From: Octadecabacter arcticus 238
GTDB lineage: Bacteria > Pseudomonadota > Alphaproteobacteria > Rhodobacterales > Rhodobacteraceae
Length of the DNA stretch: 64,000 bases
Assembly: GCF_000155735.2 (NCBI RefSeq)
Contig: NC_020908.1
Span: 1 to 64,000, forward strand
Reading direction: 5' to 3'
Of this stretch, positions 18,349 through 27,199 are shown piece after piece (position 1 is the first letter of the stretch; each line of letters opens with the position of its first letter). The position numbers and the translations under genes were made by a program. A model generated the notes under the pieces. That model worked only from the letters and a program-made list of their open reading frames with translations, had not been told where the DNA came from and made no database searches.

Positions 18349-19712
18349 TCGTCGTGATCTCCTTGTGGCTTAACCCACCGTAGCAGAAGCAACCCAGCCA
18401 AGAAAAGAAAGATCACAGGCAAAAAGCCGAGCTGGTTGTTGTTGGTCAGATAGGTAAACAGCGTGATGAACGCAGGGGCCAAGAACGCCGTCGCCTTGCC
18501 TGACAACGCGAACAATCCGAACGCTTCTGCGGGGCGTTCAGGGTGCGTATGGCGCACCATCATGGATCGGCTGGCCGTATAAACAGCACCACCTGCGCCA
18601 CCAATCACTGCACCACAGACGTAGAAAATGATGTCCGGAATAGACGACCCTTGGGCCAAGGGAATTCCAAATAGCGCCTCACGCGACATGCCGACTATGA
18701 TGATGCTCACGACGATCAACGCCCAAACGGACACGCGGATCACGGGCTTTGGACCATACCTTTCGTCTGCCAGTCCCGCCAGCCACGTGGTGATCGCCGC
18801 CGCAATCGCCGCGACGATTCCGAACACGCCAATATAGATCGTCGACCAGTCCAAAACCAAGGCCGCATAGACCCCGCCAAATGCATAAAGCGCGTTTAGG
18901 GCGTCGCGGTAAAACATCGACCCGATCAGGAAATTTAGCAGACTTTTACGGTCCCTCACCGACTTGATCGTTGTCCATAATTCGCCCGCAACAGATCCCA
19001 TATTGGTGGGCTTGCCGCCGAGTTTTGGATCGTCACGCACCCATAGGAAAAACGGAATCATGAAGATCGCGAACCAGATCGCAATCATTGGCCCGACGGA
19101 CCGCGTGCCTTCACGCATGTCTGGGTCCAACCCGAACAGGGGCGGATTGCCCAATAATGTCACGCCCTGATCGTTTTCGGCGAGCAGCAACAACATCACA
19201 AACAACGCCGTCACGCCGCCCCAATATCCGAACGCAGCACCCGATCCGCTGATGCGGCTAATTTGTTCTTTGGTGCCAAGGCTGGGCAGGATCGCATTGG
19301 TAAAATTCAGCGCTGATTCAGCGGCGATGAAACCAACATAGAAAATCACCAACATCCAGATCAGGTTTCCACCATCTGGCGTCAGCCCCCACAGCATGGT
19401 CATGGCAATCACGTAGACGACGGAAAAGAACGCAATCCACGGCATTTTTCGCCCTGAATTGTCCGCAAAGGCCCCAAGAAACGGCGCTGAAAATGCGATG
19501 ATCAAACCCGCAACCGTCTGTCCGCCCGACCAAATGCCCTGCGCGCGTGAGTTTGCAGTATCAACATCCAGTCCAGAGCTCAGATAATATTCCGCCGCAA
19601 CGGCCGCGAAATACGGGCCAAAAATAAACGTCAAACCCAGTGTATAAAACGGCTGACTGGCCCAATCAAACGCCATCCAACCCCAAATACGTCTCTTAGA
19701 TACTGCCGCCAT
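18336..19712 (-). CDS. MFS transporter, UMF1/Atg22-like
   Basis: This 458-residue polytopic protein has about 12 hydrophobic segments. It begins KRRIWGWMAFDWASQPFYTL, the hallmark of the UMF1 (vacuole effluxer Atg22-like) branch of the major facilitator superfamily. FSAPFLGAFADNSGRKMPW is the loop 2-3 MFS motif. The related eukaryotic proteins export amino acids; the bacterial substrate is unknown. Its 3' end overlaps mepA by 13 bp in the same orientation, so the two are probably one operon. Confidence 0.85.
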   Translation of the reverse strand: MAAVSKRRIWGWMAFDWASQPFYTLGLTFIFGPYFAAVAAEYYLSSGLDVDTANSRAQGIWSGGQTVAGLIIAFSAPFLGAFADNSGRKMPWIAFFSVVYVIAMTMLWGLTPDGGNLIWMLVIFYVGFIAAESALNFTNAILPSLGTKEQISRISGSGAAFGYWGGVTALFVMLLLLAENDQGVTLLGNPPLFGLDPDMREGTRSVGPMIAIWFAIFMIPFFLWVRDDPKLGGKPTNMGSVAGELWTTIKSVRDRKSLLNFLIGSMFYRDALNALYAFGGVYAALVLDWSTIYIGVFGIVAAIAAAITTWLAGLADERYGPKPVIRVSVWALIVVSIIIVGMSREALFGIPLAQGSSIPDIIFYVCGAVIGGAGGAVYTASRSMMVRHTHPERPAEAFGLFALSGKATAFLAPAFITLFTYLTNNNQLGFLPVIFLFLAGLLLLRWVKPQGDHDEWSA

Positions 19713-19772
19713 GAACCCGTCCCCTGTTCGCTTTTAGCGATAAGACAGCCAAAGCAAAAAACTAGCAACGGT

Positions 19773-20360
19773 TTAGGGTTCGACCGGAGTCCATGAGTCC
19801 AGATTTGGTTGCCCCAATTTTGGTGAGTCCATTTCTGGTGGCCAAGGCCGTGTCGCCTCCGCATCGATCCAGTTTTGGATCCATGCCGCGGGTGTTGGGC
19901 GGGGCGTGGTAACGCCCATCGCCTCAATCAACACATCAGTCGGAACCGCGCGGCCCTTTGCAACAACGGCTGTGCGAAACAAAACGTGGCTGGCACATTC
20001 GCCCGACATCTTGAACATACCCTGTTCGATGTAGACGAACCGATCGTCCCACGTGGCGATTTTGGTGCGGATTTCATACTTCTCGAACGGTGTGATCCGG
20101 CGGCGATACCGGATCGACGTGCCCGCTACCGTCAGCCCCCAGCGCTTTTTCTTCAACAGTGCCCAAAGCCCCATGCGCACAGCCGCCTGAAATCGCCCCA
20201 TTTCATACAACGTCAAAATACGGCCGTTGTTCATTTCCAAAAAGATATCGCAATCCACCAGCCGACAGCGATGCTGGCTCACATGCAAATCCAGCACGTT
20301 CATGGGTGGCAATTTGCGCGCTGAAAACAGGTTCAGGCCGAGGCGTAAAAATGGGTACAT
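19773..20360 (-). CDS. Acyl-CoA thioesterase-like protein (THEM6 type hotdog fold)
   Basis: The 195-residue protein fits the 4HBT-type hotdog family related to THEM6. Supporting segments are CRLVDCDIFLEMNNGRILTLYE with the DxxxxMNNxR pattern, AVRMGLWALLKKKRWGLTVAG, and SIRYRRRITPFEKYEIRTKI. The Asp-Met-Asn-Asn region near residue 42 is the likely active-site helix. The C-terminal 40 residues are a proline- and tryptophan-rich tail without family support. The substrate is unknown. It lies 60 bp upstream of the MFS gene on the same strand. Confidence 0.75.
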   Translation of the reverse strand: MYPFLRLGLNLFSARKLPPMNVLDLHVSQHRCRLVDCDIFLEMNNGRILTLYEMGRFQAAVRMGLWALLKKKRWGLTVAGTSIRYRRRITPFEKYEIRTKIATWDDRFVYIEQGMFKMSGECASHVLFRTAVVAKGRAVPTDVLIEAMGVTTPRPTPAAWIQNWIDAEATRPWPPEMDSPKLGQPNLDSWTPVEP

Positions 20361-20485
20361 GCGCCCTTAAGGCGACCAATTGACGTTAACGTCAATCCAT
20401 TACCCAACGGAAAGTCATTGCCCTTTTACGCTTGCGTGCTTACCTCTCCTAAAATCGTCCGAATGCCCAAACCTAGGAACGCTCT

Positions 20486-20553
20486 ATGCAATCGCTTTTC
20501 CAAATCTTGCTGATGATCCTCGATATTGTTCGCTTCTTCATTATCGCGCATTT
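20486..20553 (+). pseudogene. yggT: yggT family gene, 5' part (split by ISL3 element)
   Basis: The ATG at 20486 opens MQSLFQILLMILDIVRFFIIAH, the first membrane segment of a YggT-family protein. The frame then enters the ISL3-family element and stops at TAG 20582. The rest of the gene is at 21917-22136. Removing the element and one copy of the 8-bp duplication GCGCATTT joins the pieces into a continuous 95-residue protein. YggT proteins are small two-segment membrane proteins, sometimes linked to osmotic tolerance or protein insertion, without a firm function. Confidence 0.88.
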
Positions 20554-21908
20554 GGCTCTTCTCCGCTTTGTTGAGTTATTCTAGGATTTCAAATAGAACA
20601 TAGATTGATTATCTGGGATGGATGATTGTCTAATTTTGAGTTTGAAGTATTCGGTATCCCTGATGCCCCTGGCTCGTTTGCGGATCATTCCTATACTGAC
20701 ATTACCAGCCTCTATCCTGGCGCTTGTCAGCTTGTGTTTCGCGTAGTTGCATATGCCCACACAATGTTTTCTTAGGGATTTTGCGAACTTTTTCAGATAG
20801 AGCATGTGTGACTGATCTGCGATCAGGCACCAATTTTCCAGTTGCTCTGACATCCCCTCAAATGATGGGGCGCTCCACAGAGCCTGAAGCTGTTCTTTTA
20901 AGACGTAAAGCGTATTCAGGTTGCTATTGCTCTCCAGCAACGTTTGCAGCTTGTTACTTTGTTTTTCATTCAACTTATCCGCATTTTTGAGCAACAGATA
21001 ATGCGTGCCCTTCATCAACTCTTTACCACTTTGATCGGCCTTCCTGAACTCAAGGCGACGCTGATTATGGATAGCCTTGCTGTAGTTTTTCATGACGTGG
21101 AAACGGTCAAATACGATGTCGGCCATCGGCAAGGACTCCCTGACAGCCTTTTGGTAGGCAGGCCCCATATCCATCGACACGGCCTTTATTTTATGGGCTG
21201 TATCTGGCCGCAGCTGTTTCAAAAACCTTGAAAAAACTTCGGCAGTTCGACCGGCTTCCACCCAGATCAGATGCCCTCCGACCATATCGTAGACCACCGT
21301 CATATAGTCATGACCTTTCGCCCGGGCCACTTCATCGACACCAATGTATTCCAAGCCAGCAAGCTGTGCGGGATCAAGCGCAGGGAGCGTTTCCATCAGG
21401 TATGCCTTGTCGATATTCTTTACCGTCTCCCATCGTATACCTAAATGCCTGGAGACAGCCAGAATGGATAAATGACGGCACAATCCACTGATAAGATGGC
21501 AAAATCGATGGGTGAAACGGCACCCTTTATCAACAAAAGGACACGCCTCAATGCGGCGCTCACCCTTGCTAATAAAAACCTGCGCTAGCTCAATCTCAAT
21601 CACACAAGGATACCCAAAAAACGGGATGTCGTTTACTTGTCGGCGAATATGTTGGTTGATGCTACCCTTCTTGCCGGTTGCAGGGTCTATAGCGCTCCTG
21701 CGGGCATCCCGACTGCACTGAACAATAACCTTCGCACCGTCTTCAGCCAGCTCAATTTCATTTACACGTTGCCCCTTCAGGCGTAAAATATGTTGCGAGA
21801 TGTCGATGGTCATATACCTGCCCTATGTAAAGTTGTCAGAAACCTAACATATCAACAGGTTACTTGATGGTCAGCATCTTTTCTTACTCAACAAAGCGGA
21901 GAAGAGCC
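20554..21908. mobile_element. ISL3-family insertion sequence, 1355 bp, intact
   Basis: Perfect 23-bp terminal inverted repeats begin GGCTCTTCTCCGC at 20554 and end in the complement at 21908. An exact 8-bp target duplication GCGCATTT flanks the element (20546-20553 and 21909-21916), as expected for ISL3. One full-length transposase gene is inside. The perfect repeats and duplication indicate a recent insertion. It interrupts yggT after codon 22. Confidence 0.95.
20581..21813 (-). CDS. ISL3-family transposase
   Basis: This 410-residue DDE transposase is typical of ISL3. It has an N-terminal zinc-binding region (CPFVDKGCRFTHRF), an HTH-like segment SRHLGIRWETVKNI, and the catalytic stretch YIGVDEVARAKGHDYMTVVYDM. 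The second acidic motif is KIKAVSMDMGPAYQKAV, followed by FDRFHVMKNYSKAI. The C-terminal region ends with RIEAGNVSIGMIRKRARGIRDTEYFKLKI, which contains the expected glutamate. The frame is complete and lies just inside both inverted repeats, so it is probably active. Confidence 0.95.
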   Translation of the reverse strand: MTIDISQHILRLKGQRVNEIELAEDGAKVIVQCSRDARRSAIDPATGKKGSINQHIRRQVNDIPFFGYPCVIEIELAQVFISKGERRIEACPFVDKGCRFTHRFCHLISGLCRHLSILAVSRHLGIRWETVKNIDKAYLMETLPALDPAQLAGLEYIGVDEVARAKGHDYMTVVYDMVGGHLIWVEAGRTAEVFSRFLKQLRPDTAHKIKAVSMDMGPAYQKAVRESLPMADIVFDRFHVMKNYSKAIHNQRRLEFRKADQSGKELMKGTHYLLLKNADKLNEKQSNKLQTLLESNSNLNTLYVLKEQLQALWSAPSFEGMSEQLENWCLIADQSHMLYLKKFAKSLRKHCVGICNYAKHKLTSARIEAGNVSIGMIRKRARGIRDTEYFKLKIRQSSIPDNQSMFYLKS

Positions 21909-21916
21909 GCGCATTT

Positions 21917-22136
21917 CATCATGTCGTGGTTGATCCAGTTTCAGGTTCTAAACATTCGCCAGCAGTTCGTGGCGCAAATCTGGTACGGTCTCAGCCGCCT
22001 GCTGGAACCGATCTATGGCCCGATCCGCCGCATCATGCCGCAAATGGGCGGCATTGACCTTGCGCCACTGATCGCACTGCTGGCAATTCAAGCCATCCGC
22101 ATCGTCCTTTATAATAACGCTGGTTCCTTCGTCTAA
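21917..22136 (+). pseudogene. yggT: yggT family gene, 3' part
   Basis: After the right copy of the GCGCATTT duplication the yggT frame resumes as FIMSWLIQFQVLNIR. It continues through QIWYGLSRLLEPIYGPIRRIMP, the strongly conserved YggT motif with the R-P-I-R-R core, and ends IRIVLYNNAGSFV. The combined coding length is 68 + 220 = 288 bp, exactly 96 codons. A frame starting at 21864 inside the IS end could produce a chimeric fragment lacking the first membrane segment. recQ follows 69 bp downstream. Confidence 0.88.
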
Positions 22137-22205
22137 GGCTTGCCCTAGGCGTCCCCCTGTGATTCTTTGCGCCCAATCGGGCACACCAAAAACAGGGTTA
22201 CAAGC

Positions 22206-24239
22206 ATGAGCGCTGCCACGCTTCTCCGCGACGTTTTCGGCTTTGACGGTTACCGTCCGGGCCAACAAGAGATCGTTGAGGCCGTGACAACAGGTAAAAA
22301 TACCCTTGCCATCATGCCCACGGGTGGCGGCAAATCCCTGTGTTTCCAATTGCCTGCGCTGGTGCGTGACGGCGTTACCGTCGTCATTTCCCCCCTCATC
22401 GCGCTGATGCGTGACCAAGTGCGCGGGCTGAAAGAAGCAGGCGTCGTCGCGGGTGCGCTGACCAGCGGCAACACCGAGGAAGAAACCGATGAGGTTTGGC
22501 GCAACCTCGAAAACGGCACCCTTAAACTGCTTTACATGGCGCCGGAACGCCTCGCCTCTAACGGCGCACAGAGGATGCTGCGCCAAGCGGGTGTCAGCAT
22601 GATCGCCGTAGACGAGGCGCATTGTGTGTCCCAATGGGGCCACGATTTTCGCCCTGATTATCTGCGCATCGGCGATTTGCGCCGCGACCTCGACGTGCCG
22701 CTCGCCGCGTTCACCGCCACCGCCGACGAAGAAACCCGCATTGAAATCGTGGAAAAACTGTTCGACGGTCACGCGCCGACGATCTTTTTGCAGGGCTTTG
22801 ATCGCCCTAATATCCACCTCGCCTTTGCCGCTAAAGACGGGCCGCGCGCCCAGATCATCAACTTTGCCAATGCCCGTAAAGAACAAGCAGGCATCGTCTA
22901 CTGCGGCACCCGCGCAAAAACCGAATCCCTAGCCAAAGCTTTGCGCGACGCCCGACATTCGGCCTGCCACTACCATGGTGGCATGGACGCCGATGATCGC
23001 CGCAATGTCGAACGCCGCTTTCAACAAGAAGACGGGCTGATCGTTTGTGCCACCATCGCGTTCGGCATGGGCATCGACAAGCCCGACATCCGCTGGGTCG
23101 CCCACGCCGACTTGCCGAAATCCATTGAAAGCTACTACCAGGAAATCGGCCGCGCTGGGCGCGACGGTGCCCCCGCCGAAACCCTCACGCTTTTTGGCCC
23201 CGACGACATCCGCTATCGCCGCCAACAAATCGACGAAGGTTTGGCCCCCCCCGAACGCCGCGCCGCCGATCATGGCCGCCTGAACGCGCTGCTTGGCCTC
23301 GCCGAAGCCTTGCACTGCCGCCGCCAAAATCTGCTGTCCTATTTCGGCGAAGACCCCGCACCCTGTGGCAACTGCGATCTTTGCGACAAACCCGCCGACG
23401 TGTTCGACGGCACGACCCCCGTGCGCATGGCCCTCTCGGCTGCATTGCGCACCGAAGAACGCTTTGGCGCGGGCCACCTGATCGACATTCTGCTGGGCAA
23501 CATGACTGAAAAAGTCGCGCAACGCAGCCACGACCAGCTGCCAACCTTTGGCGTCGGCAAAGAATACTCCCGCGTCCAATGGCAGGCGATTTTCCGGCAA
23601 ATAATGGGCCACGACCTGATGCGCCCCAACGCCGAACGCCACGGCGCGTTGCGCATGACACCAAAAGCCCGCCCGATTTTGCGCGACGAAGCGACGATTG
23701 ATCTGCGCCGCGACACTATCAAATCCGCGAAATCCGGCCCCAAGATCAAACAAATGGTATCCGAGGAAGACGCGCCGCTTCTGTCCGCGCTCAAGGCCAA
23801 ACGACGCGCCTTTGCTGAACAACTTGGCGGTCCTGCTTATATTGTTTTCAACGACAAGACCCTGATCGAAATGGCTGAAAAACGCCCCAAAAGCCTCGAT
23901 GATATGGCCCGCATCGGCGGTGTAGGCACCAAAAAGCTCGACAGTTACGGCGCGGCGTTTCTTGCGGTGATAAACGGCGAAGCAGCAGCGCAGCACCCGC
24001 AACGCCAGAAACTCGCCGGACGCAATGATGGGTCAATCTATGACCGTCTTCTCGAAACGCAGGCGACCCTGTCGCGCGGACCGTCTGGCACTGACAAACC
24101 CATGTCCTGTTCTGCGTCCCAACTTGCGAAAGTCGCGTCGCAAAAACCCCGCGACGAAGCCGCGATCACCCGCCTGTTGGGGGATCGTGCAGCAGACCGT
24201 TTTGGCGCGGCGTTCCTCGATATTTTGCGCGATGCGTGA
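22206..24239 (+). CDS. recQ: ATP-dependent DNA helicase RecQ
   Basis: RecQ is a 3'-5' SF2 helicase in recombination and repair. Motif I MPTGGGKSLCFQLPAL is near residue 40, and DEAH-box motif VDEAHCVSQWGHDFRPDY near 135. Motif VI SYYQEIGRAGRDG follows near 310. The RQC zinc-binding cysteines are in CRRQNLLSYFGEDPAPCGNCDLC cut at its CxxC core, near 380. The HRDC domain includes FNDKTLIEMAEKRPKSLDDM near 550. At 677 residues from ATG 22206 it is slightly longer than E. coli RecQ. The 13 extra codons up to 22167 are not family-like. Confidence 0.96.
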   Translation: MSAATLLRDVFGFDGYRPGQQEIVEAVTTGKNTLAIMPTGGGKSLCFQLPALVRDGVTVVISPLIALMRDQVRGLKEAGVVAGALTSGNTEEETDEVWRNLENGTLKLLYMAPERLASNGAQRMLRQAGVSMIAVDEAHCVSQWGHDFRPDYLRIGDLRRDLDVPLAAFTATADEETRIEIVEKLFDGHAPTIFLQGFDRPNIHLAFAAKDGPRAQIINFANARKEQAGIVYCGTRAKTESLAKALRDARHSACHYHGGMDADDRRNVERRFQQEDGLIVCATIAFGMGIDKPDIRWVAHADLPKSIESYYQEIGRAGRDGAPAETLTLFGPDDIRYRRQQIDEGLAPPERRAADHGRLNALLGLAEALHCRRQNLLSYFGEDPAPCGNCDLCDKPADVFDGTTPVRMALSAALRTEERFGAGHLIDILLGNMTEKVAQRSHDQLPTFGVGKEYSRVQWQAIFRQIMGHDLMRPNAERHGALRMTPKARPILRDEATIDLRRDTIKSAKSGPKIKQMVSEEDAPLLSALKAKRRAFAEQLGGPAYIVFNDKTLIEMAEKRPKSLDDMARIGGVGTKKLDSYGAAFLAVINGEAAAQHPQRQKLAGRNDGSIYDRLLETQATLSRGPSGTDKPMSCSASQLAKVASQKPRDEAAITRLLGDRAADRFGAAFLDILRDA

Positions 24240-24265
24240 TCGCGCCGAAATGCACACCTTGCTGC

Positions 24266-24317
24266 ACAGGTTGTCTACAGCCTGTGTACAGGTTGTGTCA
24301 GTTACCAGATCGGTAAC
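24266..24317 (+). promoter_or_regulatory. Repeats in the yaaA upstream region
   Basis: The 9-mer ACAGGTTGT occurs at 24266-24274 and 24288-24296, 22 bp (two helical turns) apart. Just downstream is GTTACC-AGATC-GGTAAC (24301-24317), a perfect 6-bp inverted repeat. The block lies 76-127 bp before the yaaA ATG and after the recQ stop. It could be an activator or repressor site. It does not match an OxyR consensus I can assert. Confidence 0.35.
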
Positions 24318-24392
24318 ATTGGTTAAATTTGCTTCACACCTGATTTACTTTATCTCAAACTCAAACAGCGGCGCACAAAGGGGAAAACACCT

Positions 24393-25175
24393 ATGCTGAC
24401 AGTCATTTCGCCTGCAAAATCCCTCGACTGGGCCCCAGTTGAAATTGTCGGGACGCAGCCCGCGTTCCAAGACGATGCAATCCGGCTGGCCAAGACGTCA
24501 CGCAACCTGACTTTGGGCGCCCTCAAGACCCTGATGTCGATCTCTGATGATCTGGCGCGCCTCAACCATGACCGTTTCAAAGCGTTTCAGGATGCGCCGT
24601 CCGCGGATCGCATAAAACCCGCCGCGCTTGCGTTCAATGGTGATACCTATCAAGGGCTTGAGGCAAAAACGCTCAGCGATGATGACATGGCTTATGGCCA
24701 AGATCATCTGCGGATTCTGTCTGGTCTTTACGGTCTTTTGCGCCCACTGGACGCGATCCAACCCTACCGTCTTGAGATGGGCAGCCGCCTGAAAACCCGA
24801 CGCGGAAAATCGCTGTATGACTATTGGGGCACCACGATTTCCAAAGCGCTGAACACGCTAGCGGGCGCGATGGGCACAGACACGTTGGTCAACTGTGCGT
24901 CACAAGAATACTTTGGCGCAGCAGACACTAAAGCCTTGAAATTAAACGTCATCACGCCAGTGTTTATGGAAGTCAAAGACGACCGCCCGCGCATCGTCAG
25001 CTTCTTCGCCAAACGTGCCCGCGGTGCCATGGCCCGCCACATCATCGAACACCGCGTCACGACTCATCAAGGCGTTAACGAATTCACATCAGGCGGTTAT
25101 GTCTTTGATCCCGACCTATCGACCGAAAATCGCCCCGTTTTCCTACGCGATTACCCCGATCCGAAGGCAGGTTAA
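24393..25175 (+). CDS. yaaA: Peroxide stress protein YaaA
   Basis: YaaA limits Fenton damage by lowering intracellular free iron during H2O2 stress, and is a DNA-binding fold protein. The family start MLTVISPAKSLDW is exact. The motifs ALAFNGDTYQGLEA, LRILSGLYGLLRPLDAIQPYRLEMG and VNCASQEYFGA follow in order, with FAKRARGAMARHIIEH near the end. The 260-residue length is standard. It is convergent with the thiolase gene; the two stop codons share TTAA at 25172-25175. Confidence 0.95.
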   Translation: MLTVISPAKSLDWAPVEIVGTQPAFQDDAIRLAKTSRNLTLGALKTLMSISDDLARLNHDRFKAFQDAPSADRIKPAALAFNGDTYQGLEAKTLSDDDMAYGQDHLRILSGLYGLLRPLDAIQPYRLEMGSRLKTRRGKSLYDYWGTTISKALNTLAGAMGTDTLVNCASQEYFGAADTKALKLNVITPVFMEVKDDRPRIVSFFAKRARGAMARHIIEHRVTTHQGVNEFTSGGYVFDPDLSTENRPVFLRDYPDPKAG

Positions 25176-26347
25176 ATCCGTTCGATTGCCAGCGCGATAC
25201 CCTGACCACCGCCGATACACATCGTAATCAGTGCCCATTTTTTGCCTGTTCTTTCAAGCTCATACATCGCCTTGACGGTCAGGATCGCACCCGTTGCACC
25301 AACCGGATGGCCCAGCGCAATCGCGCCGCCGTTCGGGTTCACGCGCGCGCCATCAAACCCCAATTCCTGTGAGGCCGCCAAAGCCTGCGACGCAAAGGCC
25401 TCATTGCTTTCAATCACATCGAAATCATCTGCGCAAAGACCTGTTTTCGCAAACAAATTTTGCACCGCTGGCACGGGTCCAATGCCCATAACCTCAGGCC
25501 GCACACCTGCATGGGCATAGCCCAAAACGCGGAATTTCGGCGTCAAACCCGCCTTTTCAGCCGCCTCAGCCGTCGCCAAAACCACCGCTGCCGCACCATC
25601 GTTGATGCCTGATGCGTTGCCCGCCGTGACGGTGCCGTCTTTTTGAAATACCGTACGCAGCCCAGACAGCGCGTCAATCGTAGTCGCCTTGGGATGCTCA
25701 TCGCGTTGAAATAAAACAGTTTCCCGCCGCTGCTTCACCTCAACAGGGACGATCTGTTCGTCGAAATATCCGGCTTCAATCGCCGCCGCTGCGCGCTCTT
25801 GGGATTGCATCGCAAAGGCGTCCTGCGCGGCGCGGGTGATCCCGTGTTCCGCCGCGACGTTTTCCGCCGTCACCCCCATGTGTCCCGTCCCGAACGGACA
25901 ATTCAACGCGCCCAGCATCATGTCACGCCCCGTGATATCCCCCATCTTCGCGCCCCACCGCGCGTCGGCTAAAATGTAGGGTGCGCGGCTCATATTTTCG
26001 GCACCGCCAGCAAGGCCAAAGCCCGCATCCCCAAGCATAAGTGATTGAATAACTGATACAATCGCCTGCACACCAGACCCGCACAAACGGTTCACGTTCA
26101 TCGCTGGAACACTGTCTGGAACGCCTGCATCCATGGCCGCCACGCGGCTAAGATACATGTCGCGCGGTTCGGTATTGATGACATGTCCGAACGTCACATG
26201 CCCGATCTGTGCCGGATCAACGCCACCACGGTCTAACGCCGCCTTGCTGACCGTTGCGGCCAGACCAATCGGCGGGCTTCCTGCAAGACTGCCGCCAAAA
26301 GCGCCAATTGCGGTTCTGGCCCCTGATAGAATGACGATGTCGGACAT
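25172..26347 (-). CDS. Acetyl-CoA C-acetyltransferase (thiolase)
   Basis: Thiolases of this class condense two acetyl-CoA into acetoacetyl-CoA (PHB synthesis) or cleave 3-ketoacyl-CoA. The nucleophilic cysteine is in NVNRLCGSGVQAI near residue 88. NPNGGAIALGHPVGATGA contains the catalytic His near 348, and CIGGGQGIAL the second Cys near 380. The 391-residue length fits AtoB/PhaA. The ATG at 26347 has AAGGAGCGCACC before it, so the longer frame to 26374 is not used. No phaB lies nearby, so the pathway is not fixed. Confidence 0.93.
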   Translation of the reverse strand: MSDIVILSGARTAIGAFGGSLAGSPPIGLAATVSKAALDRGGVDPAQIGHVTFGHVINTEPRDMYLSRVAAMDAGVPDSVPAMNVNRLCGSGVQAIVSVIQSLMLGDAGFGLAGGAENMSRAPYILADARWGAKMGDITGRDMMLGALNCPFGTGHMGVTAENVAAEHGITRAAQDAFAMQSQERAAAAIEAGYFDEQIVPVEVKQRRETVLFQRDEHPKATTIDALSGLRTVFQKDGTVTAGNASGINDGAAAVVLATAEAAEKAGLTPKFRVLGYAHAGVRPEVMGIGPVPAVQNLFAKTGLCADDFDVIESNEAFASQALAASQELGFDGARVNPNGGAIALGHPVGATGAILTVKAMYELERTGKKWALITMCIGGGQGIALAIERI

Positions 26348-26542
26348 GGTGCGCTCCTTTGAAATGTTAACCACACTCTAATGACCCGCGCTGATCCACC
26401 AAGTCTGACGTCGCGGCGCGGTCTCTGATGATTGGTTAACGCTTTCCATAACGGGACGCCACGGCCCATTCAGCCGCGACATTTAAGACATTCGTCGCCC
26501 TGTCCCTTGCCGCGTCCGCCGCTTGCTGGAATAGATGTACCC

Positions 26543-27199
26543 ATGTTGTTGCGCGTCACAGATCTCATCAAAAGTTACCCTAGCCCAGACGGTGCCGTGG
26601 CGATCCTCAGCGGGATCAGCATGGCTATGGACAGGGGGGAAACCCTTGCGCTGACTGGAGAATCCGGTTCTGGCAAGAGCACGCTTTTGCATCTTGTTGG
26701 CGGGCTCGACCAACCCGATGGTGGCCATGTCGAGATTGATGGAGTCGACATTGGCGCACTTGATGACGCCTCCTGCGCTGCCGTAAGGCGCGACAAAGTT
26801 GGCGTTATCTTTCAGCAATTCAACTTGATCCCGTCCCTTACGGTCGCATCAAATATCGCGTTTCAGGCGCGGCTTGCAGGCGTTGAAGATGTCGATTGGA
26901 CCCGCGATTTGACCAACCGCATGGGGCTGGCCGATCACATGGCGAAATATCCCGAACAACTGTCGGGTGGGCAGCAGCAACGGGTGGCGATTGCGCGTAC
27001 GTTGGCCGCACGTCCAGCGCTTGTGCTGGCCGACGAACCGACCGGCAACTTGGATGAAACCACCGCCGACACGGTGTTGGACTTGATGTTAACGCTGGTC
27101 GCGGAAACAAATGCTGCGCTGTTGATGGTCACACATTCAGAACGCCTTGCGGCGCGCATGGGCCGGCGGTTGCACCTTCGGGCGGGCCGCGTCGTATGA
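26543..27199 (+). CDS. ABC exporter ATP-binding protein (LolD/MacB type)
   Basis: The 218-residue ATPase has Walker [13 protein letters not shown] near residue 38, the Q-loop [10 protein letters not shown], signature [14 protein letters not shown] near 143 and Walker [14 protein letters not shown] near 163. The H-loop is VTHSERLA. These are typical of the LolD/MacB/DevA subfamily that partners with FtsX-like permeases. The start at 26543 is where family homology begins. Its stop overlaps the permease start by 4 bp (ATGA at 27196), so translation is coupled. Permease and lipocalin-like genes follow, resembling Agrobacterium attEFGH. Confidence 0.93.
   Translation: MLLRVTDLIKSYPSPDGAVAILSGISMAMDRGETLALTGESGSGKSTLLHLVGGLDQPDGGHVEIDGVDIGALDDASCAAVRRDKVGVIFQQFNLIPSLTVASNIAFQARLAGVEDVDWTRDLTNRMGLADHMAKYPEQLSGGQQQRVAIARTLAARPALVLADEPTGNLDETTADTVLDLMLTLVAETNAALLMVTHSERLAARMGRRLHLRAGRVV

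Noticed and set aside
20380..20574. A 64-codon + strand frame before the ISL3 element
   Set aside because: The yggT start in another frame explains this DNA, and the frame itself has no family pattern.
21864..22136. A 90-codon + strand frame as a complete membrane protein
   Set aside because: The first 18 codons are IS inverted-repeat sequence. The remainder is the 3' part of yggT.
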